The notes below the pieces were generated by a model, which searched no databases, was not told the DNA's origin, and was given only the letters and a program-made list of their open reading frames with translations. Source: Allobosea thiooxidans (GTDB lineage Bacteria > Pseudomonadota > Alphaproteobacteria > Rhizobiales > Beijerinckiaceae). Taken from it: DNA of 64,000 bases. This document shows, one piece after another, positions 43,800-52,723 of this stretch; position 1 is the first letter of the stretch, and every line of letters begins with the position of its first letter. Position numbers and translations under genes: made by a program. The stretch lies in the NCBI RefSeq assembly GCF_900168195.1, contig NZ_FUYX01000020.1, positions 1 through 64,000 on the forward strand. Reading direction: 5' to 3'.

Positions 43800-44600
43800 T
43801 CAATAATGGATCGCGCCGCGGATGCCGCCGCCACAGGCGATGGCATCGCCATTGATCGCGACGCTGCGCGGCGACGCCAGGAAGGCGACGATGTCGGCGA
43901 TCTCCGCCGCATCGACCAGCCGCCCGATGGTAACGTTGGAAGCCATGCCGGCCTCGACCTGCGCCTCGCTCTTGCCGCCGGAAGCGGCGCGCGCGGCGAC
44001 GATCGAGGCGGTACGCTCCGTCCGCGTCAGGCCCGGATGCACGACGGTGACGTTGATGCCTTGCGGGCCGAGCTCGTCGGCGAGATTCTTGGTCAGCGCC
44101 GCCACCGCAACATTGCGCATCGAGCCGATGGTCGATCCGGTCGAGCGTGCGGCGAGCCCGCTGATATTGATGACCCGGCCCCAGCCATTGGCCGCCATAT
44201 GCGGCGCGGCCTCGCGCGCCAGGCGCAGATAGCCCATCACCTTGACGTTCATATCGTCCCAGAACAGCGCGTCGGTGATCTCGGCGAGCTTCGGCGGCGG
44301 TGCCTGGCCGCCGGGCTTGGCCGCCGCATTGACGAGGATGTCGAGCCCGCCCAGCGCCGCGACGGCCTCGGCGATCAACGCCTTGACCGAGGCATCATCG
44401 CCGGTATCGACCGTGCGGCCGACCACCTTGCGCCCACTCTCGGCGGCGAGCGCCGCGGCCGCCTCGTCCAGCTCGGCCCGATTACGCGCGGCGATGACGA
44501 CGTCGACGCCCTCCAGCGCCAGCTGCCGCGCGATGGCGCGGCCTATGCCCTTGCTGCCCCCGGTCACCAGCGCGCGCTTGCCTTCGAGCTTCAGGTCCAT
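43800..44600 (-). CDS. SDR family oxidoreductase, atypical catalytic site
   Basis: The 266-residue Rossmann-fold protein has the cofactor loop GGSKGIG (residues ~14-20), NAAAKPGG (NNAG region) and INISGLAAR with the conserved Ser. Where Tyr-x-x-x-Lys is expected the sequence reads STIGSMRNVAVAALTKNLAD, with neither Tyr nor the Lys in register. HPGLTRTER follows, then the C-terminal SDR segment. It is the last gene of a minus-strand cluster after the amidase gene (26 bases apart). A role in handling the product of amide hydrolysis is inference; a non-redox or divergent mechanism is possible. Confidence 0.85.
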   Translation of the reverse strand: MDLKLEGKRALVTGGSKGIGRAIARQLALEGVDVVIAARNRAELDEAAAALAAESGRKVVGRTVDTGDDASVKALIAEAVAALGGLDILVNAAAKPGGQAPPPKLAEITDALFWDDMNVKVMGYLRLAREAAPHMAANGWGRVINISGLAARSTGSTIGSMRNVAVAALTKNLADELGPQGINVTVVHPGLTRTERTASIVAARAASGGKSEAQVEAGMASNVTIGRLVDAAEIADIVAFLASPRSVAINGDAIACGGGIRGAIHY

Positions 44601-44626
44601 GGCCTCTCTCCCTCTCGGCGCCGCGC

Positions 44627-46009
44627 TCAGGCCGCCGGCCAGCGGATCGCTTCGCTCCGCATGGTCTCCCAGGCGCGCGCCATCCTGAGCACGCCGAGAT
44701 CGTCGAAGCGCTTGCCGGTGATCTGCAATCCGATCGGCAGGCCGGCCGCCGTCAACCCGGCATGAACCGAGATCGCCGGCTGGTCCGACATGTTCGCCGC
44801 CACCGTGAAGCAGATATGCTCGAAGGGCCGCGCCGGATCGTCGATCGGCGAGGCCCATTCGGCCGGAAAGCTCGGCACGGGCGAGACAGGCGAAAGGATG
44901 AAGTCGTAAGGCGCTATCGCCTTCAGGGCGGCATCGCGCATCGCCATCATCTGGCTCATGCCGCGATAGACGCGCTCGCCCGGCAGATCCCTGCCGCCCT
45001 CCGCCCATTGGAAGATGTAGGGCAGCACCTTGTCCTGCTTCTCGCGCGGCAGCGCACCGATATCGACCCAGGCACGCTGGCGCCAGAAATCGTCGAGCCC
45101 GTCCAGCATCGCGCGCGTGATGTGAGGCGCCACCGGCTCGACGACGGCGCCGGCCGCGGCGAAGGCCTTCGCAGCCGCTTCGATCGCGGCCTTCGTCTCC
45201 GGCTCGACCGCGAGCCCGATGCCGGCATCGAGCTGCAGGCCGATGCGCAACCCCTTCAGGTCGATGTCGAGCGCCAGCCAATCGATCTGCTGCGGCGGCA
45301 GGCTCATGCCGTCGCGCGCATCGGGCTTGGACAGTTCGCGCATCATCAGCGCGGCATCCTCGACGGTCCGCGTCATCGGCCCGGCGACGCGGCCGTAATA
45401 GGTCGGGTCGATCGGCACCCGCCCGAAGCTCGGCTTCAGGCCGACCAGCCCGCACCAGCCCGCCGGCAGGCGGATCGAACCGCCGATATCGGTCCCGACA
45501 TGCAACGGCCCGTAGCCTGCCGCCCCCGCTGCGCCGGCGCCGGCCGAGGAGCCGCCGGGGTTCTTGGTCGTGTCCCAGGGGTTGCGGGCGAGCCTGTGAA
45601 AGCTCGACAGCCCGGACGAGAGCATCCCGTAATCGGGCATCGTCGTCTTGCCGAGCAGGACGAGGCCTGCCTCGCGCAGCCGAGCGGCCGGTGGGGCATC
45701 GTCGGCTGCGGGAGCGAGATCGCTGGCTGCGGTGCCGAGCGGCACGGCTACGCCCTTCGTCCGGATGTTCTCCTTGATCGTGCCAGGCACGCCGTCGAGC
45801 GGCAGCGCCTCGCCCTTCGCCCAGCGCGCCTCGGAGGCCCTGGCCTGCGCCCGCGCGCCCTCCGGGTCATAGGCGTAGAGCGCATCGAGCTTCGGCTCCC
45901 AGGCGCCGATGCGGGCGATCACCGCCTCCGTCACCTCGACGGGCGAGAGCCGGCGCGCCCTGAAGGCGGCGAGCAGTTCGGCAGCGCTCAGATCGGCAAG
46001 ATCGGTCAT
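44627..46009 (-). CDS. Amidase signature family protein
   Basis: The 460-residue protein has the Ser-cisSer-Lys triad pattern: Lys in GVPGTIKENIRTKG (around residue 80), PGGSSAGAGAAGA with the cis-Ser, and TDIGGSIRLPAGWCG with the nucleophilic Ser (around residue 180). It hydrolyses a linear amide or carbamate, being related to GatA but lacking the GatB/GatC context. It lies 18 bases downstream of the permease gene, so it probably hydrolyses, in the cytoplasm, a compound imported by the ABC transporter encoded upstream. It has no signal peptide. Confidence 0.9.
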   Translation of the reverse strand: MTDLADLSAAELLAAFRARRLSPVEVTEAVIARIGAWEPKLDALYAYDPEGARAQARASEARWAKGEALPLDGVPGTIKENIRTKGVAVPLGTAASDLAPAADDAPPAARLREAGLVLLGKTTMPDYGMLSSGLSSFHRLARNPWDTTKNPGGSSAGAGAAGAAGYGPLHVGTDIGGSIRLPAGWCGLVGLKPSFGRVPIDPTYYGRVAGPMTRTVEDAALMMRELSKPDARDGMSLPPQQIDWLALDIDLKGLRIGLQLDAGIGLAVEPETKAAIEAAAKAFAAAGAVVEPVAPHITRAMLDGLDDFWRQRAWVDIGALPREKQDKVLPYIFQWAEGGRDLPGERVYRGMSQMMAMRDAALKAIAPYDFILSPVSPVPSFPAEWASPIDDPARPFEHICFTVAANMSDQPAISVHAGLTAAGLPIGLQITGKRFDDLGVLRMARAWETMRSEAIRWPAA

Positions 46010-46027
46010 TTCCTGTATCCTCGAAGC

Positions 46028-46888
46028 TCACCGGCTGCGGCGCAGGCGCGGGTCGACGGCGTCGCGCAGACCGTCGCCGAGCAGGTTGAATCCCAGCACG
46101 GTCAGCGCGATCGCGGCACCCGGAAAGATCGCAAGCCAAGGCTGCGCCGCCATGAAGGTCTGCGCCTCGTTGAGCATCCGCCCCCAGGACGGGTTCGGCG
46201 GCTGGGTGCCGAGCCCAAGATAGGAAAGCCCGGCCTCGGCCAGCACCGCGAGCGCGAACTGGATCGTCGCCTGCACCACCAGGATGCCAGCGATGTTGGG
46301 CAGGACGTGGCGCAGCGTGATCTGCCGGTTGTTCAGCCCGGCCGCCCGCGCCGCCTGGATGAAATCCTGCGCCCAGACCTGCAGCGCCGCTCCGCGCGCG
46401 AGCCGCGCGAAATAGGGCAGGTTCAGCACGCCGATGGCGACGACCGCGTTGAGCATGCCCGGCCCGGCGACGGCGGTCATCATGATCGCGGTCAGCACGG
46501 CCGGGAAGGCGTGGGTGAAATCGGCCGTGCGCATGATGACATGGTCGAGGATGCCGTCGCGCCGGACCGATGCGGTCAGCCCCAGCGTCGTCCCCAGCAC
46601 CATGCCGATGCCGACTGCGCCCAGCCCCACAGCCAGCGAGTTGCGCGCGCCGACCATGATCATCGAGAAGACGTCGCGGCCGAACTGGTCGGTGCCGAAC
46701 CAGTTCGCGGCAGAGGGACTCTTGAGCCGGTTCAGGATCGCCATCTGCGTCGGCGGATAGGGCGTCCAGACATAGGAAACCAGCGCCGCCACGATCACCA
46801 GCGCGGCCAGCACCGCCCCGATCACGAAGGAGGGCGCGAGCCACCAGTGCCGCTTCCCGCCCGGCGCCTTGTCCTGAACCGAGCTCAT
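46028..46888 (-). CDS. Peptide/nickel-type ABC transporter permease (DppC-like)
   Basis: The 286-residue protein has an N-terminal transmembrane segment (APSFVIGAVLAALVIVAALV), then TDQFGRDVFSMIMVGARNSL typical of DppC/OppC. The inner-membrane permease domain has the EAA-type loop ARAAGLNNRQITLRHVLPN. It forms the import channel with the DppB-like partner, whose gene overlaps by four bases (ATGA). The ATPase subunits are not encoded nearby. Confidence 0.9.
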   Translation of the reverse strand: MSSVQDKAPGGKRHWWLAPSFVIGAVLAALVIVAALVSYVWTPYPPTQMAILNRLKSPSAANWFGTDQFGRDVFSMIMVGARNSLAVGLGAVGIGMVLGTTLGLTASVRRDGILDHVIMRTADFTHAFPAVLTAIMMTAVAGPGMLNAVVAIGVLNLPYFARLARGAALQVWAQDFIQAARAAGLNNRQITLRHVLPNIAGILVVQATIQFALAVLAEAGLSYLGLGTQPPNPSWGRMLNEAQTFMAAQPWLAIFPGAAIALTVLGFNLLGDGLRDAVDPRLRRSR

Positions 46889-47829
46889 GCTTGCCTCAGG
46901 CGCGGGTCGATCAGCCCGTAGAGCAGCTCGACCGCGAAATTGATCAGGATCGCCAATCCGGCGAACAGCATCACCAGGTCCTTGACCACGATCAGGTCAT
47001 GCTGCGCGATGGCCTGGAAGACCAGTCGTCCCAGCCCCGGCAGGGCGAAGACGTTCTCGATGATGATGGCACCGGCGATCAACACCGAGAACTGAAGGCC
47101 GAGGATGGTGACGACCGGGATCAGTGCGTTGCGCAATGCGTGCCGGCGCATCGTCGTGCCCTCGCTCAGGCCCTTGGCGCGGGCGGTGCGGACGAAGTCT
47201 TCCTGCAGCGTGTCGAGCATGGCGGAGCGCGTCACCCGCGCGATGATCGCAGCCTGCGGCAGCGCCAAGGCCAGGGCCGGCATCAGCAGCGCCTTCAGCG
47301 CGGTGCCGAGCCCCGCCTGCCACCCCGGAAAGCCGCCGGCCGGCAGCCAGCCGAGCCCGACCGCGAAGACGAGCACGAGCAGAAGGCCGAACCAGAAATT
47401 CGGGATGGCCAGCCCGGCCTGGGCGAAGGCCATCACCCCGGCATCGGCGAGGTGGCCGCGGCGCGACGCGGCGAGCATGCCGAGCGGAATGCCGATCGCG
47501 GTCGCGAGGCCGATCGCCATCAGCGCGAGCGGCAGCGTCACCGCCATGCGCTCGGCGATGAGCTGCGCCACCGGCACGCGATAGGTGTAGCTCAGGCCGA
47601 GGTCGCCCGTGGCGAGCCCGCCGAGCCAGAGCACGAAGCGCAGCGCCGCCGGCTTGTCGAGGCCCATCTCGGCCCTGAGGGCTGCAAGAGCCTCCGGCGC
47701 GGCGTTGAGACCGAGCGTCACCGCCGCCGGATCGCCCGGCAGCACCTCTAGCGCGACGAAGATGACCAGCGCCGCCGCCAGCAAGGTCAAAACCAGCGCG
47801 GCGAGCCGGCGCAGGATATAGCCGATCAT
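46885..47829 (-). CDS. Peptide/nickel-type ABC transporter permease (DppB-like)
   Basis: The 314-residue protein starts MIGYILRRLAALVLTLLAAA, as DppB/OppB proteins do. It has six hydrophobic segments, GLDKPAALRFVLWLGGLATG and the EAA-type loop RTARAKGLSEGTTMRRHALR with NALIPVVTILGL after it. It pairs with the DppC-like permease. The start lies 25 bases after the binding-protein stop. All four upstream transport and amidase genes are in one direction with small gaps, consistent with one operon. Confidence 0.9.
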   Translation of the reverse strand: MIGYILRRLAALVLTLLAAALVIFVALEVLPGDPAAVTLGLNAAPEALAALRAEMGLDKPAALRFVLWLGGLATGDLGLSYTYRVPVAQLIAERMAVTLPLALMAIGLATAIGIPLGMLAASRRGHLADAGVMAFAQAGLAIPNFWFGLLLVLVFAVGLGWLPAGGFPGWQAGLGTALKALLMPALALALPQAAIIARVTRSAMLDTLQEDFVRTARAKGLSEGTTMRRHALRNALIPVVTILGLQFSVLIAGAIIIENVFALPGLGRLVFQAIAQHDLIVVKDLVMLFAGLAILINFAVELLYGLIDPRLRQA

Positions 47830-47854
47830 GGCGTTCTGCCGCCTGCCGAGGGCC

Positions 47855-49351
47855 TCAACGCCAGCGCAGCTCCGCGAGCGGCGTCACCGGCAGCGGCCAG
47901 TCGGTCCACATGCCCTCCAGCGCGGCGTTCGCGACCGTGATCTTCGGCAGGATGAAGAGGAAGCCGTTGACCGCGTCGCGCGCCAGCTTCTCCTGCGCCT
48001 GCTTGTAGAGGGCGTTGCGCTCGGCTTCCGGCAGCGTCTCGGCGATCTTGGCGATCAGTGCCTTGAACTCCGGGTCCTTGTACTGGAAGTAGTAGCCGTC
48101 CCGCGCATAGATATCGATGTCGAGCGGCTCGGTATGGGCGATGATGCTGAGATCATAGTCCTTGTTGCGGAAGACGCGCTCCAGCCATTGCGGGAATTCC
48201 AGCGGTTCGATTGCGGCATTTATGCCGATCTGCGCCAAGAGCGCCGCGACGATCTCGCCGGAGCGGCGGGCATAGGAGGGCGGCGGCAGCTTCAGCGTGC
48301 AGTTGAAGCCGTTCGGGAAGCCGGCCTCCGCCAGCAACGCCTTCGCCTTCGCCGGATCGTAGGGATAGGTGCCGGTGAGGTCGACATAGGCCGGATGCAG
48401 CGGCGAGAAATGGCTGCCGATCAATTGCACGTCGAAACCGTAGACGCCGAGCGCGATCGTCTTGCGGTCGAGCGCATGCGCGATCGCTTGCCGCACTTTC
48501 AGATTGTCGAAGGGCGGCTTGCCATTGTTGATGGCGAGGATGGTCTCGCCCTCGGTGCCGCCAATCGTGACCTTGAGCTTCGGATCGGCCTTGAGCTGCG
48601 GCACCGCCTCCGGCGCCGAGAGATTGGTATGGGCATCGACGTCGCCGGCCCTGAGCGCCGCGACCTGCGCCTGCGGGTCGGACATGAAGCGGAAGGTCGC
48701 CTTGGCCAGCGCCGGCTTCTCGCCCCAATAGCCGTCGAAGCGGGCGAGCTCGAGCCGATCGCCGCGGTTCCAGCGCACGAACTTGAACGGGCCGGTGCCG
48801 ACCGGATTGGTCTTGTTGTTGGCGGCCGTCGCCGGCGCGACGATCACCGCGTCGCCCCAGGCAAGGCCGTAGAGGAAGTTCGCGGTGGGCTGTTTCAGCT
48901 TGATCACCACCGTCGCCGGGTCCGGCGTCGCGATCTCTGCGATCGGGGTGAAGAGCTGGCGCTGGGCGTTGGTCGAATCGGGCGCGACCGCCCGCTCGAA
49001 GGAGAATTTCACCTGCTCGGCGGTGAAGGGCGTGTCGTCATGGAATTTCGCGCCCTGCCGCAGCTTGAAGCGATAGGTGACGTTGTCGTCGCCGATCTGC
49101 CAGCTCTCGGCAAGGCAAGGCTGCAGCTTGCCGGCCCGGTCCATCTTGACCAGGCCTTCGAAGATGTTCTGCAGCGTCACCTCGCGGATCGCCTGGGCGG
49201 CGCCCGAGGTCGGATCGAGCGTCGGCGGCTCCAGCGTCTGGGCGATGGTGACGCTGTCCTTCGCCTGGGCCAGGGCGACCACGGGAAGCTGCGCCGCCAG
49301 CGCCAAAAGCCCCGCCCCAGCCAGGAGTTCACGCCGCGTCGTCATATCCAT
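47855..49351 (-). CDS. ABC transporter substrate-binding protein, family 5 (peptide/nickel/opine type)
   Basis: The 498-residue protein begins with a twin-arginine-like signal (TTRRELLAGAGLLALAAQLP, cleavage near ALAQA). The mature part follows the SBP_bac_5 pattern: LEPPTLDPTSGAAQAIREVT, LAESWQIGDDNVTYRFKLRQ, GAKFHDDTPFTAEQVKFSFE, NPVGTGPFKFVRWNRGD and DNLKVRQAIAHALDRKTI. It captures a peptide-like or amide substrate in the periplasm. It is the first gene of the operon that continues with both permeases, amidase and SDR. The ligand is unknown. Confidence 0.9.
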   Translation of the reverse strand: MDMTTRRELLAGAGLLALAAQLPVVALAQAKDSVTIAQTLEPPTLDPTSGAAQAIREVTLQNIFEGLVKMDRAGKLQPCLAESWQIGDDNVTYRFKLRQGAKFHDDTPFTAEQVKFSFERAVAPDSTNAQRQLFTPIAEIATPDPATVVIKLKQPTANFLYGLAWGDAVIVAPATAANNKTNPVGTGPFKFVRWNRGDRLELARFDGYWGEKPALAKATFRFMSDPQAQVAALRAGDVDAHTNLSAPEAVPQLKADPKLKVTIGGTEGETILAINNGKPPFDNLKVRQAIAHALDRKTIALGVYGFDVQLIGSHFSPLHPAYVDLTGTYPYDPAKAKALLAEAGFPNGFNCTLKLPPPSYARRSGEIVAALLAQIGINAAIEPLEFPQWLERVFRNKDYDLSIIAHTEPLDIDIYARDGYYFQYKDPEFKALIAKIAETLPEAERNALYKQAQEKLARDAVNGFLFILPKITVANAALEGMWTDWPLPVTPLAELRWR

Positions 49352-49440
49352 CGCTCCGATGCCGTTGCGGCGCGAGGATGGCGCGGGATGCGCGGCGAGC
49401 GCAAGCCCGCCCGGCCGGCTTTACAGTCCATTCCGAACAG

Positions 49441-49540
49441 CCGTCATTGCGAGGAGCGCAGCGACGAAGCAATCCAGGGAGACCGGGTGAGACGCTCCAC
49501 CCAGTCCCCCTGGATTGCTTCGCTCCGCTCGCAATGACGG
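49441..49540. repeat. Intergenic palindromic repeat (CATTGCGAGGAGC type), copy 2
   Basis: CCGTCATTGCGAG at the left is the exact inverse of CTCGCAATGACGG at the right. Inner arms GAAGCAATCCAGGG and CCCCTGGATTGCTTC also pair. It shares ends and inner arms with the copy at 34190-34283. It lies upstream of both the binding-protein gene and uxaC. Confidence 0.85.
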
Positions 49541-49622
49541 CAGAGCGCCTCACTCCATCTGGCGCACTAGTATACCAGGCGATTGACCCCCATCGCAGCC
49601 GGCTCTAGAGATCGGGCGACCG

Positions 49623-51038
49623 ATGGAGATGCCCATGCTGTTGCACGACGATCGCCTCTTCCCCGCCGATCCGGTGACGCGCGGCATCGCGCGCCGGATC
49701 TTCGCCACCGTCCGCGACCTGCCGATCATCTCGCCGCACGGCCACACCGATCCGCGCTGGTATGCCGAGGACAACGCCTTCCCCGATCCGGCCACGCTTT
49801 TCGTCAAGCCGGACCACTATATCTTCCGCATGCTCTATTCGCAGGGCGTGCGCCTCGAACAGCTCGACATCGCCCGCAAGGACGGCGGCGAGGTGGAAAC
49901 CGACCCGCGCAAGATCTGGCGTCTCTTCGCCGACCACTGGCATCTCTTCAGGGGCACGCCGACCCGGCTCTGGTTCGAGCACGCCGCCTCGACCGTGTTC
50001 GGCGTCAACGAGCGCCTGACGCCCGAGAGCGCCGACCGGATCTACGACAAGATCGCCGCGAGGCTGGACGAACCCGAGCTTCGCCCCCGCGCCCTGTTCG
50101 AGCGCTTCAACATCGAAGCGATCAGCACGACCGAAGGCGCGCTCGACGATTTGAAATGGCACGACATGATCCGCTCGTCCGGCTGGGGCGGCAAGGTCGT
50201 GACCGCCTACCGGCCCGACAGCGTCGTCGATCCCGAGTTCGAGGGCTTCGCCGCCAATCTCGAAAAATTCGGCGAGCTGACGGGCGAGGATATCGGTTCC
50301 TGGACCGGCTATCTCGCCGCCCATCGCAAGCGGCGCGCCTATTTCAAGGAGCGTGGCGCCACCTCCTCCGACCACGGCCATGCCACGGCCCGCACCGCCA
50401 ATCTCTCGGATGCGGATGCCGAGAAGCTCTACGCCAAAATCCTCAAGGGCAAGGTCTCGGCCAAGGACGCCGATCTGTTCCGCGGCCAAATGCTGACCGA
50501 GATGGCGAAGATGAGCCTCGATGACGGGCTCGTCCTGCAGATCCATCCGGGCTCCTGGCGCAACCATAACCCGGTGCTGTTCGAGCAGTTCGGCCGCGAC
50601 ATGGGCTGCGACATCCCCACCGCGACCAATTATGTCGAGGCGCTCAAGCCGCTGCTCGATGCGGTCGGCAACGAGCGCAACCTCACCGTCATCGCCTTCA
50701 CCCTGGACGAGACCGTCTATTCGCGCGAACTCGCCCCGCTCGCCGGCCATTATCCGGCGCTCCGGCTCGGGCCGGGCTGGTGGTTCCTCGACGCTCCGGA
50801 AGCGATGCTGCGCTTCCGCGAGCTCACGACCGAGACGGCCGGATTCTATAACACCGTCGGCTTCAACGACGACACCCGCGCCTATCTCTCGATTCCCGCC
50901 CGGCACGACCTCGCCCGGCGCGTCGACTGCGCCTATCTCGCCAAGCTCGTCGCCGAGCACCGGCTGGAAGAGGACGAAGCCGTCGAAGTCGCCTACGACC
51001 TCGCCTATCGCCTCGCCAAGGAGGCCTACAAGCTGTGA
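49623..51038 (+). CDS. uxaC: Glucuronate (uronate) isomerase
   Basis: The 471-residue protein has the amidohydrolase-like metal motif ISPHGHTDPRWY (around residues 36-47) and HWHLFRGTPTRLWFEHA. Further on are AYRPDSVVDPEF, LQIHPGSWRNHNP and LRLGPGWWFLDAPEAM, all typical of UxaC. It converts D-glucuronate to D-fructuronate (and galacturonate to tagaturonate). GGAG six bases before an in-frame ATG at 49635 makes that start possible too. It overlaps the next gene by four bases. Confidence 0.93.
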   Translation: MEMPMLLHDDRLFPADPVTRGIARRIFATVRDLPIISPHGHTDPRWYAEDNAFPDPATLFVKPDHYIFRMLYSQGVRLEQLDIARKDGGEVETDPRKIWRLFADHWHLFRGTPTRLWFEHAASTVFGVNERLTPESADRIYDKIAARLDEPELRPRALFERFNIEAISTTEGALDDLKWHDMIRSSGWGGKVVTAYRPDSVVDPEFEGFAANLEKFGELTGEDIGSWTGYLAAHRKRRAYFKERGATSSDHGHATARTANLSDADAEKLYAKILKGKVSAKDADLFRGQMLTEMAKMSLDDGLVLQIHPGSWRNHNPVLFEQFGRDMGCDIPTATNYVEALKPLLDAVGNERNLTVIAFTLDETVYSRELAPLAGHYPALRLGPGWWFLDAPEAMLRFRELTTETAGFYNTVGFNDDTRAYLSIPARHDLARRVDCAYLAKLVAEHRLEEDEAVEVAYDLAYRLAKEAYKL

Positions 51039-52504
51039 CCCGCCTCTCCGCCTCCACCTTCGCCGGCCTGCCGGCAGCCGTCCGCCGCCCGGCCTATGAC
51101 CGCTCGCGGCTCGCTCCCGGCATCGTCCATCTAGGCTTGGGCGCCTTCGCCCGCGCCCATCTCGCCGAATACACCGAGGATGCTCTGGAGAAGCGCTTCG
51201 GTGCCTGGGGCATCGTCGGCGCGAGCCTCCAGCGCCCCGACCAGCGCGACCGGATGAAGCCGCAGGACGGCCTCTACACCCTGCTGAAGCGCGCCCCGGC
51301 CGGGCCGGAGCTGCGCATCATCGGCTCGGTTCTCGACGTGCTTGTCGCGTCCGAGAGCCCCTCCGCCCTCATCGCCAAGCTGGCCGCGCCCGAGACCCGC
51401 ATCGTCTCGCTCACCGTCACCGAGAAGGGCTACTGCCACGATCCGGCGACCGGCCGCCTCAAGGCCGATCACCCCGACATCGTCCATGATCTCGCCAATC
51501 CCCACGCTCCACGCTCGGCCGTGGGCATCCTCGTCGCCGGCCTGAAGGCGCGGCGCGATGCGGGCTTGGGCCCCTTCACCGCGTTGTGCTGCGACAACCT
51601 TCCCTCGAACGGCCATGTCCTGGCTGGCCTGGTCCGCGATTTCGCGGCGCTGACCGACGACAAGCTCGCCGCCTGGATCGAAGCCAATGGCGCCTTCCCC
51701 GCGACCATGGTCGACCGCATCGTGCCGGCGACGACCGACGCCGACATCGCCGAGGTCGCGAAGCTGATCGGCGCCGAGGATGCCGCGCCTGTCATCGGCG
51801 AGCCTTTCCGGCAATGGGCGATCGAAGATGTCTTCGCGAATGGCCGCCCGGATTGGCATGAAGTCGGTGCCCAGATGGTCTCGGAGGTCGCGCCCTTCGA
51901 GTTCATGAAGCTCCGGATGCTGAACGGCGCGCATTCCTCCCTCGCCTATCTCGGCTATCTCGCCGGCCATGAGACGGTGGCCGATGCCAGCGGCGATCCG
52001 GTCTTCGCCCGCTTCCTCAAAGGCCTCTGGGCCGAGATCATGCCGACCGTGCCGGCGCCGCAGGGCGTCGTGCTGGCGGACTATGCCAAGGCCCTGCTCG
52101 CCCGCTTCCAGAACCCGGCGATCCGCCACCGCACCTGGCAGATCGCCATGGACGGCTCGCAGAAGCTGCCGCAGCGCCTGCTCGGCACCATCCGCGAGCG
52201 GCTGAAGGCCGGCGCCTCGATCGACCATCTCGCGCTCGGCGTCGCCGCCTGGATGCGCTACGTCACCGGCACCGACGAGAAGGGCGGCGTCATCGAGGTC
52301 CGCGACCCGCTGGCGGCGGAATTGAAGCGCCGCACGGAAGCCGCCGGGCGCAATCCCGGGGCGCTGGCCGAGGCCCTCGCCGGCATCGAGGCGATCTTCG
52401 GACATGACCTGCCGGGCGACCCGCGGTTTACAAAACCGGTTGCCGGCCACCTTACCGCGCTGTTCGACAAGGGCGCCAAGGCGACGGCGGCGAGCCTGGG
52501 CTGA
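51035..52504 (+). CDS. uxuB: Mannitol dehydrogenase family protein, probable fructuronate reductase
   Basis: The 489-residue protein (GTG start, GTGA overlap with uxaC) has the NAD site GIVHLGLGAFARAHLAEYTE, LTVTEKGYCHDPATGRLKAD and DNLPSNGHVLAGLVRDFA. The polyol dehydrogenase catalytic motif is KLRMLNGAHSSLAYLG. Members reduce fructuronate to mannonate or oxidise mannitol or related polyols. Coupling to uxaC favours fructuronate reductase. UxuA and 2-keto-3-deoxygluconate kinase are not in the window. Confidence 0.88.
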   Translation: MTRLSASTFAGLPAAVRRPAYDRSRLAPGIVHLGLGAFARAHLAEYTEDALEKRFGAWGIVGASLQRPDQRDRMKPQDGLYTLLKRAPAGPELRIIGSVLDVLVASESPSALIAKLAAPETRIVSLTVTEKGYCHDPATGRLKADHPDIVHDLANPHAPRSAVGILVAGLKARRDAGLGPFTALCCDNLPSNGHVLAGLVRDFAALTDDKLAAWIEANGAFPATMVDRIVPATTDADIAEVAKLIGAEDAAPVIGEPFRQWAIEDVFANGRPDWHEVGAQMVSEVAPFEFMKLRMLNGAHSSLAYLGYLAGHETVADASGDPVFARFLKGLWAEIMPTVPAPQGVVLADYAKALLARFQNPAIRHRTWQIAMDGSQKLPQRLLGTIRERLKAGASIDHLALGVAAWMRYVTGTDEKGGVIEVRDPLAAELKRRTEAAGRNPGALAEALAGIEAIFGHDLPGDPRFTKPVAGHLTALFDKGAKATAASLG

Positions 52505-52576
52505 CAGAGGACGTCATTCTCGGGCGAAGCACAGCCTCCACCCGAGAATCTCTTGCAGGAGGCCCCGGACTCTCCC

Positions 52577-52669
52577 CGTCATGCTCGCCCATGTGGCGAG
52601 CATCCACGTCTTGAACACCGCATTGCATGAAGGAAGACGTGGATGGTCGGGACGGGCCCGACCATGACG
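52577..52669. repeat. Intergenic palindromic repeat (GTCATGCTCGCC type)
   Basis: CGTCATGCTCGCCC at the left pairs with GGGCCCGACCATGACG at the right. It shares GTGGCGAGCATCCACGTCTT and GAACACCG with the element at 42128-42222. Just upstream (from about 52512) is a further partial unit beginning GTCATTCTCGGGC. Confidence 0.75.
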
Positions 52670-52723
52670 CAGGAAGGGCGACATGCCCCTTCGCCCTTGA
52701 TCCGTCGCCCCATCCGGCGCCAG

